Below, piece by piece: positions 16,661 to 25,321 of a stretch of 64,000 nt of DNA; position 1 is the stretch's first letter, and each line of letters opens with the position of its first letter. Position numbers and translations under genes: made by a program. The stretch comes from an uncultured Eubacterium sp. (GTDB lineage: Bacteria > Bacillota > Clostridia > Lachnospirales > Lachnospiraceae), in assembly GCA_934358495.1 (NCBI GenBank), contig CAKRKO010000001.1:1-64000 (forward strand). The letters are read 5' to 3'. The notes under the pieces were generated by a model, which saw nothing but the letters and a program-made list of their open reading frames with translations, searched no databases and was not told the origin of the DNA.

Positions 16661-18169
16661 CTACTCTATCTCATATCTTTTACACTTTTTCAGGAAAGTT
16701 GTTCTTTCACACCCTAATGCCTCTGATGCCTTTTTCTTATTTCCTTCCTTGAGAATGGCATTCTGAATCATTTGTTTTTCAAATTGTTCTACTGCCTCTT
16801 TTAACGTATATTTTTCTTTCTGACCTGTCGGCACACACATTCCCGCTACTCCAAGCACTTTCTGAATCTCCGAACACGTAATTCTTCCATCTTTCCCTAA
16901 AATTACCAAACGTTCCATCATATTTCTCAATTCACGGATATTTCCAGGCCAATCATAATGACGTAGTAACTGCATCGCATCCGATTCTATTAAAGTAATT
17001 TTTTTATATTTCTCATCAAACTCCTCTAAAAATCTTCCCACCAAAAAAGGAATATCCTCTGATCTGTCTCTCAGTGGTGGCAGTTCTAATGGTAAAATAT
17101 TTAATCTGTAATATAAATCTTCTCTGAAATTTCCATTTCGTATTTCCTGAAGCAGATTACGGTTCGTCGCTGCAATAACACGCACATTTAACTTTATTGC
17201 CCGTTGACCGCCAATTCGATTTACTTCATTTTCCTGTAAAACTCTAAGTAATTTTGCCTGCACCTGAAAAGGAAGTTCTCCGATTTCATCCAGTAAAATA
17301 GTTCCCCCTTCAGCCTGTTCAAATGCCCCTTTTTTTCCTCCGCGCTTTGCTCCCGTAAATGCGCCTTCCTCATATCCGAACAATTCTGATTCCAACAGAT
17401 CCTGCGGAATCGCTGCACAATTGACCTTTATGTAAGGTTTATCTGCGCGACAACTATATTTCACAATTACTTTGGAAAGAAGCTCCTTTCCTGTTCCGGT
17501 TTCTCCGGTAATCAAAACACTCACATCTGTCTGCGCTACCGTTTTCGCCAACGAAATCAAATCTCTCATTACATCGCTGGTATATAAAACTTCGTCATCA
17601 TCTATGGTATGTGCCGGTGGTATTCCAAATTCATCTGTATTTACAGGAATCTCTCCCTTTTGTAACTGCCTCAGACGATTTTCCATCTCCATAATTGATG
17701 TAACATCCCAATCTGTCGTCATTGCATATCTTAATTTTCCGTTTTCATCCTTTACTGGAATCCCCGCTATAAATCCACGATAATCTGTCGATACCACATA
17801 CCCAATGGCATTAATCGGTTTTTCCTCTTTCAACATTCTCGGAATGACATCACACTGAATGATGTTTTCTTTTTGCAATTCGAAAATCGTTTTTCCAAGA
17901 ATATACTCTTTCTTTAATCCGGTACGTTCTTCATAAGCAGGATTGACATAACAAGCCCGCCCTTTATCATCCGTAACAAATAGCGTTGTATTCAAATGAT
18001 TGCAAATCATTTGGAAATCTATCTGCTCCTTTTTATATTTCAAAAGTGTTTCAGACATCTCTTCCATCAGTTCAAAGACTTCTTTTTTTACATTATCTGT
18101 ATCAGATAATATTGTCTGTAACTGTTCTAATTTTCTTGCCAACTCTTCTATACACAGAACCTTTTTCAT
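16661..18169 (-). CDS. Sigma-54-dependent transcriptional activator (PAS-AAA+-HTH)
   Basis: The 502-aa regulator has a short helical N-terminus, a PAS sensor (about 55-165, with LFVTDDKGRACYVNPAYE), an AAA+ domain with Walker A GETGTGKE (222-229), the sigma-54 contact loop GAFTGA (269-274) and Walker B ILLDEIGELP (291-300), and a Fis-like helix-turn-helix at the end. It is the RocR/PrdR-like architecture that senses a small molecule through PAS and opens RpoN promoters. It has its own sigma-A promoter and GGGAG ribosome site and lies directly upstream of the -24/-12 promoter, so it very likely switches on the NCS1-GRE operon. The effector is unknown but plausibly the GRE substrate. Confidence 0.93.
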   Translation of the reverse strand: MKKVLCIEELARKLEQLQTILSDTDNVKKEVFELMEEMSETLLKYKKEQIDFQMICNHLNTTLFVTDDKGRACYVNPAYEERTGLKKEYILGKTIFELQKENIIQCDVIPRMLKEEKPINAIGYVVSTDYRGFIAGIPVKDENGKLRYAMTTDWDVTSIMEMENRLRQLQKGEIPVNTDEFGIPPAHTIDDDEVLYTSDVMRDLISLAKTVAQTDVSVLITGETGTGKELLSKVIVKYSCRADKPYIKVNCAAIPQDLLESELFGYEEGAFTGAKRGGKKGAFEQAEGGTILLDEIGELPFQVQAKLLRVLQENEVNRIGGQRAIKLNVRVIAATNRNLLQEIRNGNFREDLYYRLNILPLELPPLRDRSEDIPFLVGRFLEEFDEKYKKITLIESDAMQLLRHYDWPGNIRELRNMMERLVILGKDGRITCSEIQKVLGVAGMCVPTGQKEKYTLKEAVEQFEKQMIQNAILKEGNKKKASEALGCERTTFLKKCKRYEIE

Positions 18170-18219
18170 ACAATTCTCCCTCTCCAGATTTCATACATAC
18201 TCCGCTGTAAGTTGTTTCT

Positions 18220-18248
18220 ATTATACTAATTTCAGACGCATTCTGCAA
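18220..18248 (-). promoter_or_regulatory. Sigma-A promoter of the activator gene
   Basis: TTGCAG (18243-18248) and TATAAT (18220-18225) on the minus strand are 17 bp apart. The start would be near 18213, about 44 nt before the activator ATG. Confidence 0.75.
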
Positions 18249-18350
18249 TAAAGTCACTACTTATGCAGGCAGCCCAAAAGTATATTTTGCTTTTTTTCTG
18301 TTTCAAGGGAGATTATGCTATGTAACAGGTATTTCTTCCGGATACAAATC

Positions 18351-18492
18351 TTTATCTCAGTCGAGAAGACTCCCACTTCTGCAAGTGGTGAGTAATAACA
18401 AGTCTTTCTCAGTGGGAGTTCAATCTCCGACTGAGATAAACGCTCCGCGAGGGCGCACATTGTCTGGGAGACCAATGGTTAGCGCCGACCGA
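18351..18492. repeat. Dispersed repeat module B, copy 1
   Basis: About 141 bp match 42553-42693 in inverse orientation with few changes. The element begins TTTATCTCAGTCGAG, contains ACTCCCACT/AGTGGGAGT, and closes with CGACTGAGATAAA at 18428-18440. It continues through CGCTCCGCGAGGGCGC and a GTCTGGGAGAC segment. The outer 13-bp arms form a long stem. It sits between the activator gene and tRNA-Gly. No coding sequence is seen in 18249-18610. Confidence 0.8.
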
Positions 18493-18543
18493 GGAGGACT
18501 TTAGGTCCTCCGATACCTCGAACAGGATTCTCTGAATCCTGTT
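18493..18543. repeat. Two tandem hairpins upstream of the tRNA-Gly terminator
   Basis: GGAGGAC/GTCCTCC (18493-18511) and AACAGGATTC/GAATCCTGTT (18521-18543) are adjacent perfect stems with tiny loops. They lie downstream of tRNA-Gly on the minus strand, past its terminator. Role unknown. Confidence 0.5.
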
Positions 18544-18564
18544 TGATCCCGTCAGGGCTCTTTT

Positions 18565-18604
18565 CATGCAAAAAGGGATATCCTCTCGGATATCCCTTTG
18601 CATG
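18565..18604 (-). terminator. Terminator of tRNA-Gly
   Basis: On the minus strand AAAGGGATATCC-GAGA-GGATATCCC is followed by TTTTT. It begins a few bases after the tRNA 3' end and is a strong intrinsic terminator. Confidence 0.8.
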
Positions 18605-18610
18605 AAAAAA

Positions 18611-18682
18611 GCGCGAGACGGGACTCGAACCCGCGGCCTCGACCTTGGCAAGGTCGCGCTCCACCAACTGAGCCACTCGCGC
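18611..18682 (-). tRNA. tRNA-Gly(GCC)
   Basis: The minus strand folds as a cloverleaf: acceptor GCGCGAG/CTCGCGC, anticodon stem CGACC/GGTCG around loop TTGCCAA giving anticodon GCC, and the T-loop GGTTCGAGTC. It is 72 nt and the 3' CCA is not encoded. It reads glycine codons GGC and GGU. Confidence 0.95.
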
Positions 18683-18888
18683 ATTTCTTATTTTGTTATG
18701 CTCTTGCTGAACACAAAACATACTATACAGGATAAGCACGTATCTGTCAACGCTTTTTCTACGAAAAATTAAAGTTCGAAATTATATGTATTTATCTGAA
18801 AATTCACACATTTTATTCGTAAAGCGGACATTCGCAATCCGCTTTCGCTACTTGCTCATGCATCTGGTCGCATCCTCGCGGAGCGTTT

Positions 18889-18924
18889 GTTTGATAGGAA
18901 ATTCATCGTAATTTCCTATCAAAC
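18889..18924. repeat. 35-bp hairpin repeat module C, copy 1
   Basis: GTTTGATAGGAAATT (18889-18903) pairs with AATTTCCTATCAAAC (18910-18924) around CATCGT. The same 35 bases recur exactly at 58857-58891. In both places it lies just past the terminator of a minus-strand gene. Here the flank CCTCGCGGAGCGTTT resembles a segment of module B. Confidence 0.75.
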
Positions 18925-18925
18925 A

Positions 18926-18975
18926 AAAAGACAGCACCGATTACAGAATCAATTCTATAATTCATGCTGTCTTTT
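18926..18975 (-). terminator. Terminator of glmS
   Basis: On the minus strand AAAAGACAGCA pairs with TGCTGTCTTTT, with inner AGAAT/ATTCT pairing, and ends in TTTTTG. It lies 54 bp past the glmS stop. Confidence 0.75.
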
Positions 18976-19028
18976 CATTTACACCGTATTTCTTATTTCT
19001 GTTCCCGCATCTGAATTTATCTGCATGT

Positions 19029-20867
19029 TTACTCTACAGTTACAGATTTTGCAAGGTTTCTCGGCTTATCTACATCCAGACCTTTTGCTACGCTGACATA
19101 GTATCCAAGTAACTGTAACGGAATGATAGCCAGACTTGTTGCAAAGTGTGGATCTGTCTTTGGTACATAAACAGAGAAATCTGCCGTATCTTCAATACCA
19201 TAATTGCCATATGTGGTCAGTCCCATCAGATATGCACCACGGCTCTTTACTTCAACCATATTGCTGATGGTTTTCTCATAAAGACCACTCTGTGTCAGCA
19301 CTCCGACAACCAATGTATTATCCTCAATCAGACTGATAGTTCCATGTTTTAACTCACCTGCAGCATAAGCCTCTGAGTGAATATAGCTGATTTCTTTCAT
19401 TTTCAGACTACCTTCCAGACTGATGGCATAATCCAGACCACGTCCAAGGAAAAACATATCTTTTGCATTTGCATATTTGCTTGCAAACCACTGAATACGC
19501 TCTTTGTCATCCAGAATCTTCTGAATCTTAGCCGGCAGTAAATTTAATTCTGTGATCATATCTGCACAATCTTCCTCACTGAGCAGACCTTTCACCTGTG
19601 CCAGACGCATTGCAAACAGATACATTGCGATCAGCTGTGTGCTGTACGCTTTTGTAGTTGCCACAGAAATCTCCGGGCCCGCATAAGTATATAAAGTGAA
19701 ATCACTCTCACGGGCAATACTGGAGCCTACTACGTTTACAACGCCGAGCACGGACACACCTTTTTCTTTTGCAAGACGCAGCGCTGCAAGACTGTCTGCT
19801 GTCTCTCCGGACTGGGAAATGATCACTACCAGTGAATTTTTCACCAGGATCGGATTACGGTAACGGAACTCAGAAGCAATATCAATCTCAACCGGAATCT
19901 GAGTCATATCTTCCAGCACATATTTTGCAGCCATAGCCACATGATAAGCAGAACCACAACCTACAATATAAACACGCTCAATACCAGCCAGGTCCTCATC
20001 TGTCAGGTCAATCTCGGAAAAATCAACGGTATTGTCTTTTACATAAGCTCCAACTGTATCCTGAACGGCCTTTGGCTGCTCATGGATCTCTTTCAGCATA
20101 AAATGCTCATAGCCGCCTTTTTCTGCTGCCTCAGCATCCCATTTGATCTCAACCATTTCTTTTTCGATTTCTTCTTCATCTGTATTGTAGAAATGGATCT
20201 CATCTTTTGTCAACTCAGCAATTTCCATATTTCCAATGTAATATACTTTACGTGTCTGATCCAGGATGGCCGGTACGTCAGATGCGATCAGAGAACCAGT
20301 TTCGCTTTTTCCAATGATCAGCGGGCTGTCTTTTCTTGCTGCAAAAACTTTGCCCGGGTAATCTTTAAAAAGAACGCCAAATGCATAAGAACCTCTGATG
20401 TGAAGCATTGCTGTCGCTATTGCTGTCAGCGGAGATGCTGTCTTTTTGTAGTAATGATCAATTAATTTTACTGCTACTTCTGTATCTGTCTCAGAATAAA
20501 AAGTATAACCGCGTTTTACTAATTTTTCTTTCAGTTCCTGGAAGTTCTCAATGATACCATTATGTACGAGAACAACATTTTTTCCCTCAGAGCAATGCGG
20601 ATGTGCATTGTTCTCTGAAGGTTCTCCGTGCGTAGCCCAGCGGGTATGACCGATACCACAGGTTCCTTTTACGGAATGTCCTTCGTCCGTCTTCTCAATC
20701 AGGGTACGAAGACGACCTTTCGCCTTTACGATCTCGATATTTCCAGTCTCTTCATCACGGACAGAAATACCGGCTGAATCATAGCCTCGATACTCCAGTT
20801 TTGCAAGACCTGCAAGTAAAATCGGGGCTGCCTGCTGTTCTCCAATATAGCCTACAATTCCACACAT
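19029..20867 (-). CDS. glmS: Glutamine-fructose-6-phosphate aminotransferase
   Basis: The 612-aa enzyme makes glucosamine-6-phosphate from fructose-6-phosphate and glutamine, the first step to UDP-GlcNAc for the wall. The N-terminal glutaminase begins MCGIVGYIGE with catalytic Cys2. Two SIS sugar-isomerase domains follow (ISQSGETADS and the YIHSEAYAAGELKHG region), and it ends PRNLAKSVTVE as is usual. A sigma-A promoter overlaps the end of ctpA. Only about 50 nt lie between the predicted transcript start and the ATG, so there is no room for a glmS ribozyme, which many Firmicutes use here. Confidence 0.98.
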   Translation of the reverse strand: MCGIVGYIGEQQAAPILLAGLAKLEYRGYDSAGISVRDEETGNIEIVKAKGRLRTLIEKTDEGHSVKGTCGIGHTRWATHGEPSENNAHPHCSEGKNVVLVHNGIIENFQELKEKLVKRGYTFYSETDTEVAVKLIDHYYKKTASPLTAIATAMLHIRGSYAFGVLFKDYPGKVFAARKDSPLIIGKSETGSLIASDVPAILDQTRKVYYIGNMEIAELTKDEIHFYNTDEEEIEKEMVEIKWDAEAAEKGGYEHFMLKEIHEQPKAVQDTVGAYVKDNTVDFSEIDLTDEDLAGIERVYIVGCGSAYHVAMAAKYVLEDMTQIPVEIDIASEFRYRNPILVKNSLVVIISQSGETADSLAALRLAKEKGVSVLGVVNVVGSSIARESDFTLYTYAGPEISVATTKAYSTQLIAMYLFAMRLAQVKGLLSEEDCADMITELNLLPAKIQKILDDKERIQWFASKYANAKDMFFLGRGLDYAISLEGSLKMKEISYIHSEAYAAGELKHGTISLIEDNTLVVGVLTQSGLYEKTISNMVEVKSRGAYLMGLTTYGNYGIEDTADFSVYVPKTDPHFATSLAIIPLQLLGYYVSVAKGLDVDKPRNLAKSVTVE

Positions 20868-20920
20868 ATATTGATAATCTCCTATCTATCTTACTTTTTA
20901 GTTTTTAAACGTTACATTTC

Positions 20921-20949
20921 ATCATATCACATTACTGCTGCTGTTTCAA
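20921..20949 (-). promoter_or_regulatory. Sigma-A promoter of glmS
   Basis: TTGAAA (20944-20949, inside the last codons of ctpA) and TATGAT (20921-20926) on the minus strand are 17 bp apart. The start would be near 20914. Confidence 0.65.
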
Positions 20950-22227
20950 GATTTCCAGGGCTTTTTGAATCTGGTTGTCATATTCTACACTGTATGCTGC
21001 ATCTTCCGGACCCGTAAATTCATAATCCAGCTCTACATCCGGTGTAATGCCAATTCCCTGTATACAGGTACCATTTGGTGTAAAATACCGGCTAGTAGTC
21101 AGTTTAAAAGCACTTCCGTCTTTCAGGGAGAGAATCGACTGCACAACACCTTTTCCATATGTTGTTGTTCCAACGATAGTGCCTGCTTTTCTATCCTGGA
21201 TGGCTCCGGCAAAAATTTCTGATGCACTTGCACTGTATCCGTTTACCAGAACAGCCAATGGCAGATCAAGTGACTTTTTATCTGTGGAATTATAATCCTC
21301 ACGTTTTCCACTCCGATCCTCCGTATATACCAACAATCCTTTTGGCAAGATATCATCCAGCATATCACATACAGATGTCAACATACCGCCAGGATTAGAA
21401 CGCAGATCAACAAGCAACGATGTCATTCCCTGATTTTGCAAGGTCTGCAATGCTTCTTCGAACTGCTCTGCTGTATGTTCCGTAAATTCTGTCACCTGTA
21501 TGTAACCGGTGTTATTTTCCAACATCTGATTTGTAACCGTTGGAAGCACCAGGTTCTTTCTCGCAATATCAAGCTCAAGATTTTCAGATTCACCGGAACG
21601 TGCGATCACCAGATGTACCTGTGTATCTTCTTCTCCGCGAATATGATTGACAAATTCTGTCAGATCCATGGACGCTGCTTCATAATCATCTGCTGACACG
21701 ATCACATCGCCTTCTTTCAATCCGCCTTCCTGAGCCGGAGAACCATCGTATACATGCATGACTGTAACCGTTTTAGTCTCCGCATCCTGCTGCAGACTTG
21801 CCCCGATTCCGCAATATGTTCCAGATATATTGGATTCAAAAAGCTGTTTTGCCTCATCTGCCGTATAATACTGGGAATACACATCCAGATTATCAAATAA
21901 ACCTGCATACAAGCCTTCCTGTAATGTGTCGGTATCCACATCCTCATAATAATTGGACTGAATATACTGAGCCAGAGACTGAATTTTTGTCCGCGTATTT
22001 TTATCCAGCAAATCGGAACTTGCAGATAATCCACGCACACCGGAAGTCATCACAAATAATCCTCCACAGATGACTGCCATCACGATAGCTCCTGTGACAA
22101 AGCCTTTTCCGAATCCACTTCGTTTTCTCTTTTTTCTGTTGCCAGCCTTTTCCGGCTGATTCTCTGCTTCCGTAGCAGAAGTATGCTCCATGTCTGCTGC
22201 CAAAATTTCCTGTTCCTCGTGATTCAT
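20932..22227 (-). CDS. Carboxyl-terminal processing protease (S41)
   Basis: The 431-aa protein is a CtpA/PrcP-type serine protease. It has a cytoplasmic Lys/Arg-rich start, one membrane anchor (about 45-65), a PDZ domain (about 145-225) and the S41 domain with catalytic Ser in NGYSASASEIF and Lys in TTYGKG. It acts outside the membrane and trims C-termini of secreted proteins. It follows the M23 hydrolase gene by 16 bp, after ftsE-ftsX, so it probably processes or controls that hydrolase. GAAGGAG precedes the ATG. Confidence 0.93.
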   Translation of the reverse strand: MNHEEQEILAADMEHTSATEAENQPEKAGNRKKRKRSGFGKGFVTGAIVMAVICGGLFVMTSGVRGLSASSDLLDKNTRTKIQSLAQYIQSNYYEDVDTDTLQEGLYAGLFDNLDVYSQYYTADEAKQLFESNISGTYCGIGASLQQDAETKTVTVMHVYDGSPAQEGGLKEGDVIVSADDYEAASMDLTEFVNHIRGEEDTQVHLVIARSGESENLELDIARKNLVLPTVTNQMLENNTGYIQVTEFTEHTAEQFEEALQTLQNQGMTSLLVDLRSNPGGMLTSVCDMLDDILPKGLLVYTEDRSGKREDYNSTDKKSLDLPLAVLVNGYSASASEIFAGAIQDRKAGTIVGTTTYGKGVVQSILSLKDGSAFKLTTSRYFTPNGTCIQGIGITPDVELDYEFTGPEDAAYSVEYDNQIQKALEILKQQQ

Positions 22228-22243
22228 GTTCTAATACTCCTTC

Positions 22244-23527
22244 TTACAGATAATTACCCGGGTCTACGTATTTTCCATTTAATTGTACCCCAAAATGTAA
22301 ATGCGGACCGGTAGAAATGCCAGTGCTTCCTACTTTTGCAATAGTAGATCCCTGACTTACACTCTGTCCCTTCGAAACAAGAACTGAAGAGCAGTGTTCA
22401 TAAATCGTAAATAGTCCGCCACCATGACTCAAAATCACATAATTACCGAGTACGCTGCTGTATCCTGTGATAGTCACAATACCGTCTGCCGCTGCGACAA
22501 TTGCAGCTCCTGATGAAGCTCCGATATCATAGCCCTGATGATAACTGGATGCTCCTGCTGTCGGTGAATTTCTTTTGCCAAATCCGCTTGTGATCCTTGT
22601 ACTGGATGGACATGGCCAGGTAAACACACCTCCGGTATAGGAATTATTTGTATTTACATTTGAAGAACCTGCCCCGGAATTTGAAGCAGATCCCAAACTG
22701 CTGCCAGAATTCGTACTATTGCTGCTATTGTTTGCAGCTTCCTGCTGCTTTCTTGCTTCTTCTGCCTTTCTGGCTGCCTCTTCTGCGGCCAACATATCTT
22801 GTATCAGCTGATTTTCTGCTGCAATTTTCTGTTCATATTCCTGTGCACTCTCTTCTGCTTCTGAAAGCCCCTGACGGATTTCGGACAATTGCTGCTCCTT
22901 CTCCTCCATCAGCAGATTTACTGCCTGCTGCTCTTCTTCCAGCTGAGACTGAAGTGCCTCTAGTTCTGCTTTATCCTGCTTAATTATCTCTTCTGCATTC
23001 TGAATTTCTGCTTGTAATTGCTGATATTCTGACAGTTTTTCTCTGTCATATGTCATTAAAGAGGACATATATTCTACCTTTTTCAACAACTCTGCAAAAC
23101 TTCCTGCTTCCAAAAGTGCTTCCAGATAGTTCATCCCGGAGTTCTGATACATATAACGTATGCGCCCTTTCATGCTTTCATACTGTTCTGCCTCATTTTC
23201 CTGTGCTGTCGCAAGCTGTGCTTCCGAATCTGCTAACTCTTTATTCTTTTCTTCTGTCTGTACTTCCAGATCATCTATCTTTTCTGAGATGACTGACAGC
23301 TTAGCATCCAGCTCACTGATCGCTGCCTGCACATCTCCCTGCTGTCCCTGTAACTGACTGATCAGCGCCTTGGCATCCTTCAGGTCATTTTCCAGCTGGC
23401 TTTTTCTCGCGCGGACATCAGAAATACTCCCGGAAGCAGCAGAAGCGCCGGCACTTCCTGCTGTCGTTGCAAGAAGTGTCGCCGCCATGATCAATCCTGT
23501 GATTTGCCTGATTCTTCTCTTCATCAT
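22244..23527 (-). CDS. Coiled-coil M23 peptidase, FtsEX-linked murein hydrolase
   Basis: The 427-aa secreted protein has a signal peptide (1-30), a long coiled coil (about 35-265, Gln/Glu/Ala-rich), a Ser/Asn/Gly-rich linker (about 265-300) and a LytM/M23 domain with HQGYDIG and HLHFG zinc-site motifs. This is the EnvC/PcsB-like layout in which the coiled coil is moved by FtsEX to free the hydrolase at the septum. The ftsX gene is directly upstream. Two ATGs in tandem follow GGGAG. I took the first, and a TTG lies one codon before. Whether it cleaves itself or activates another enzyme cannot be told here. Confidence 0.92.
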   Translation of the reverse strand: MMKRRIRQITGLIMAATLLATTAGSAGASAASGSISDVRARKSQLENDLKDAKALISQLQGQQGDVQAAISELDAKLSVISEKIDDLEVQTEEKNKELADSEAQLATAQENEAEQYESMKGRIRYMYQNSGMNYLEALLEAGSFAELLKKVEYMSSLMTYDREKLSEYQQLQAEIQNAEEIIKQDKAELEALQSQLEEEQQAVNLLMEEKEQQLSEIRQGLSEAEESAQEYEQKIAAENQLIQDMLAAEEAARKAEEARKQQEAANNSSNSTNSGSSLGSASNSGAGSSNVNTNNSYTGGVFTWPCPSSTRITSGFGKRNSPTAGASSYHQGYDIGASSGAAIVAAADGIVTITGYSSVLGNYVILSHGGGLFTIYEHCSSVLVSKGQSVSQGSTIAKVGSTGISTGPHLHFGVQLNGKYVDPGNYL

Positions 23528-23585
23528 CAAATCTCCCTATAACTCTTTTTCTGCTGTATCTGATTACATAATTATTCTTCTGTAA

Positions 23586-23656
23586 GATGTTGGGGGCAAA
23601 AGATGCCTTACGAATTGTTCCGTACTTCGTACTCCCACAATTCTACCCAACATTAT
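23586..23656 (-). terminator. Composite hairpin at the ftsX end
   Basis: ATGTTGGG pairs with CCCAACAT, and GAATTGT with ACAATTC inside, with GTAC-TTC-GTAC at the tip. It overlaps the ftsX stop codon and may separate ftsEX from the hydrolase gene, but a clear U-tract is missing. Confidence 0.45.
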
Positions 23657-24561
23657 ACGTTGATATGTTTATGAACAGTTGCACGGCTTCCTATGTATCC
23701 AATACCGATACCAAGCACCAGTCCTACAGGAATAAGAATCTGGAATACAGACTGTGCCGGAAGGAAAGTCAGCAGGTTATTCAAAAATCCGAATCTGTTT
23801 GCCACGTAGGAAATAATTTTTCCATACATACCATACAGAATACACAGCGGAATAATTGCTCCGATTGCTCCGATCAGAATACCTTCCACAATAAACGGTG
23901 CCCGGACAAAGAAATCTGTCGCTCCGATCATTTTCATAATACCAATCTCTTCCTTACGAACCGCAATACCGGTACGAACAGTATTACTGATCAGGAATAC
24001 AGCGACACAGATCAGGATTACAATAATAACTGCAGATACAATACTTACCAGTTTGTTGAAATCAGTCAGTGTGTTTGCAACCATCTCAGACTGACGTACC
24101 TTGCTGACATGATCCTGTCCTTCCAGGTAAGACACCAGGCTGCTCTGCTGTGAAATATCTTCCATGTAAATCTCATAGTTTGCCTTGTCAGACAGCGGGT
24201 TATCGGAACCGAAACTTGCTGCTGCAGCCTCATCTCCGTCAAAATATTCCAGTTTATACTCTTCCCAGGCTTCATCCGCTGACACATAGTTAAAACTTGA
24301 TACTTCCGGACGCATTGCAATCTTCTGTCCGATCTCATCAATCTGATCCTGTGTTGTTCCTTCATCAAAAAATACGGTGATCGCTACGCTGGACTCCACG
24401 TCTTTTACCACATGCTGGAAGTTTACCACGATGGAATAAAACATACCAAACATAAAAATACATGCTGCCATGGTTGCGATTGATGCGATTGAAAACATCT
24501 TATTGGTCCAGATATTTTTGATACCCTGTTTGATCGTATATCCTAATGTACTAATTTTCAT
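23653..24561 (-). CDS. ftsX: Cell division ABC-like permease FtsX
   Basis: The 302-aa protein has an N-terminal membrane helix, a large extracytoplasmic domain (about 50-170) and three C-terminal membrane helices, the FtsX topology. With FtsE it couples ATP hydrolysis inside the cell to activation of peptidoglycan hydrolases outside. The start MKISTLGYT at 24561 overlaps the ftsE stop by 11 bp. A longer frame exists upstream but would lie wholly inside ftsE. The hydrolase partner is probably the M23 protein encoded next. Confidence 0.95.
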   Translation of the reverse strand: MKISTLGYTIKQGIKNIWTNKMFSIASIATMAACIFMFGMFYSIVVNFQHVVKDVESSVAITVFFDEGTTQDQIDEIGQKIAMRPEVSSFNYVSADEAWEEYKLEYFDGDEAAAASFGSDNPLSDKANYEIYMEDISQQSSLVSYLEGQDHVSKVRQSEMVANTLTDFNKLVSIVSAVIIVILICVAVFLISNTVRTGIAVRKEEIGIMKMIGATDFFVRAPFIVEGILIGAIGAIIPLCILYGMYGKIISYVANRFGFLNNLLTFLPAQSVFQILIPVGLVLGIGIGYIGSRATVHKHINV

Positions 24562-25237
24562 CGTCTGCACCACCCATCTGTACATCACTTACCACATGCC
24601 CCTGCTGCAGTGTAATGACACGTTTCTTCATTGCCTCTACAATTTCCATATTATGACTTACTACCAGAACCGTTGTTCCACGTTTGTTAATCTCATCCAG
24701 TAATTTCATAATCTCCCATGCATTATTTACATCCAGGTTACCGGTCGGCTCATCCGCCAGCAAGATCTTCGGCTCATTGATCAATGCTCTCGCAATAGCT
24801 ACACGCTGCTGCTCACCACCGGACAACTGATTTGGTTTTGATTTATATTTTGCAGCCAGACCTACCAGTGAAAGCATTTTTGGCACTCGTTCTTTGATGG
24901 AACGGTTCGGTGCTGAGATAACCCGCTGTGCAAATGCAACATTTTCATACACATTTCTGTCTTTTAACAGACGGAAATCCTGGAACACACAACCGATATT
25001 TCTACGAAATTTCGGAACATGACGGTGCGGAATCTGTGACAGTACTTTATCATTGATCACAATGGTACCCGAAGTCGGTTCCAATTCCTTCAATAACAGT
25101 TTAATCAATGTAGATTTCCCGGATCCACTGTCTCCAACTACAAATACAAACTCACCTTCATCTATCTGTATGTTGACATCAGCCAATGCAGGTACACCTT
25201 CTACATAGGACTTACTTACGTCTTTTAATGTAATCAT
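24551..25237 (-). CDS. ftsE: Cell division ATPase FtsE
   Basis: The 228-aa ABC ATPase has Walker A GDSGSGKST, signature LSGGEQQR, Walker B ILLADEPTGNLD and the H-loop VVSHN. I placed the start at MITLKDVSKSY, where AAGGAGG lies 6 bp upstream. The longer open frame upstream crosses a terminator-like hairpin. It works with FtsX at the division site. A PucR-type regulator gene lies upstream. Confidence 0.96.
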   Translation of the reverse strand: MITLKDVSKSYVEGVPALADVNIQIDEGEFVFVVGDSGSGKSTLIKLLLKELEPTSGTIVINDKVLSQIPHRHVPKFRRNIGCVFQDFRLLKDRNVYENVAFAQRVISAPNRSIKERVPKMLSLVGLAAKYKSKPNQLSGGEQQRVAIARALINEPKILLADEPTGNLDVNNAWEIMKLLDEINKRGTTVLVVSHNMEIVEAMKKRVITLQQGHVVSDVQMGGADDEN

Positions 25238-25277
25238 TTTATCCTCCTTTGTCTTACTATGTTTTTTGGCATAAAAT

Positions 25278-25308
25278 GGGGGCACGAAATCTGTTCTTTT
25301 GTGCCCCC
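25278..25308 (-). terminator. Terminator between the PucR-type regulator and ftsE
   Basis: GGGGGCAC (25278-25285) pairs with GTGCCCCC (25301-25308), followed on the minus strand by ATTTTATG. It separates the regulator transcript from ftsEX, at least in part. Confidence 0.65.
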
Positions 25309-25321
25309 AAACACTTAGCAA

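Noticed and set aside
18409..18739. Minus-strand open frames over the tRNA-Gly region
   Set aside because: They run through the tRNA, its terminator and repeat module B, so they are accidental frames on structural DNA.
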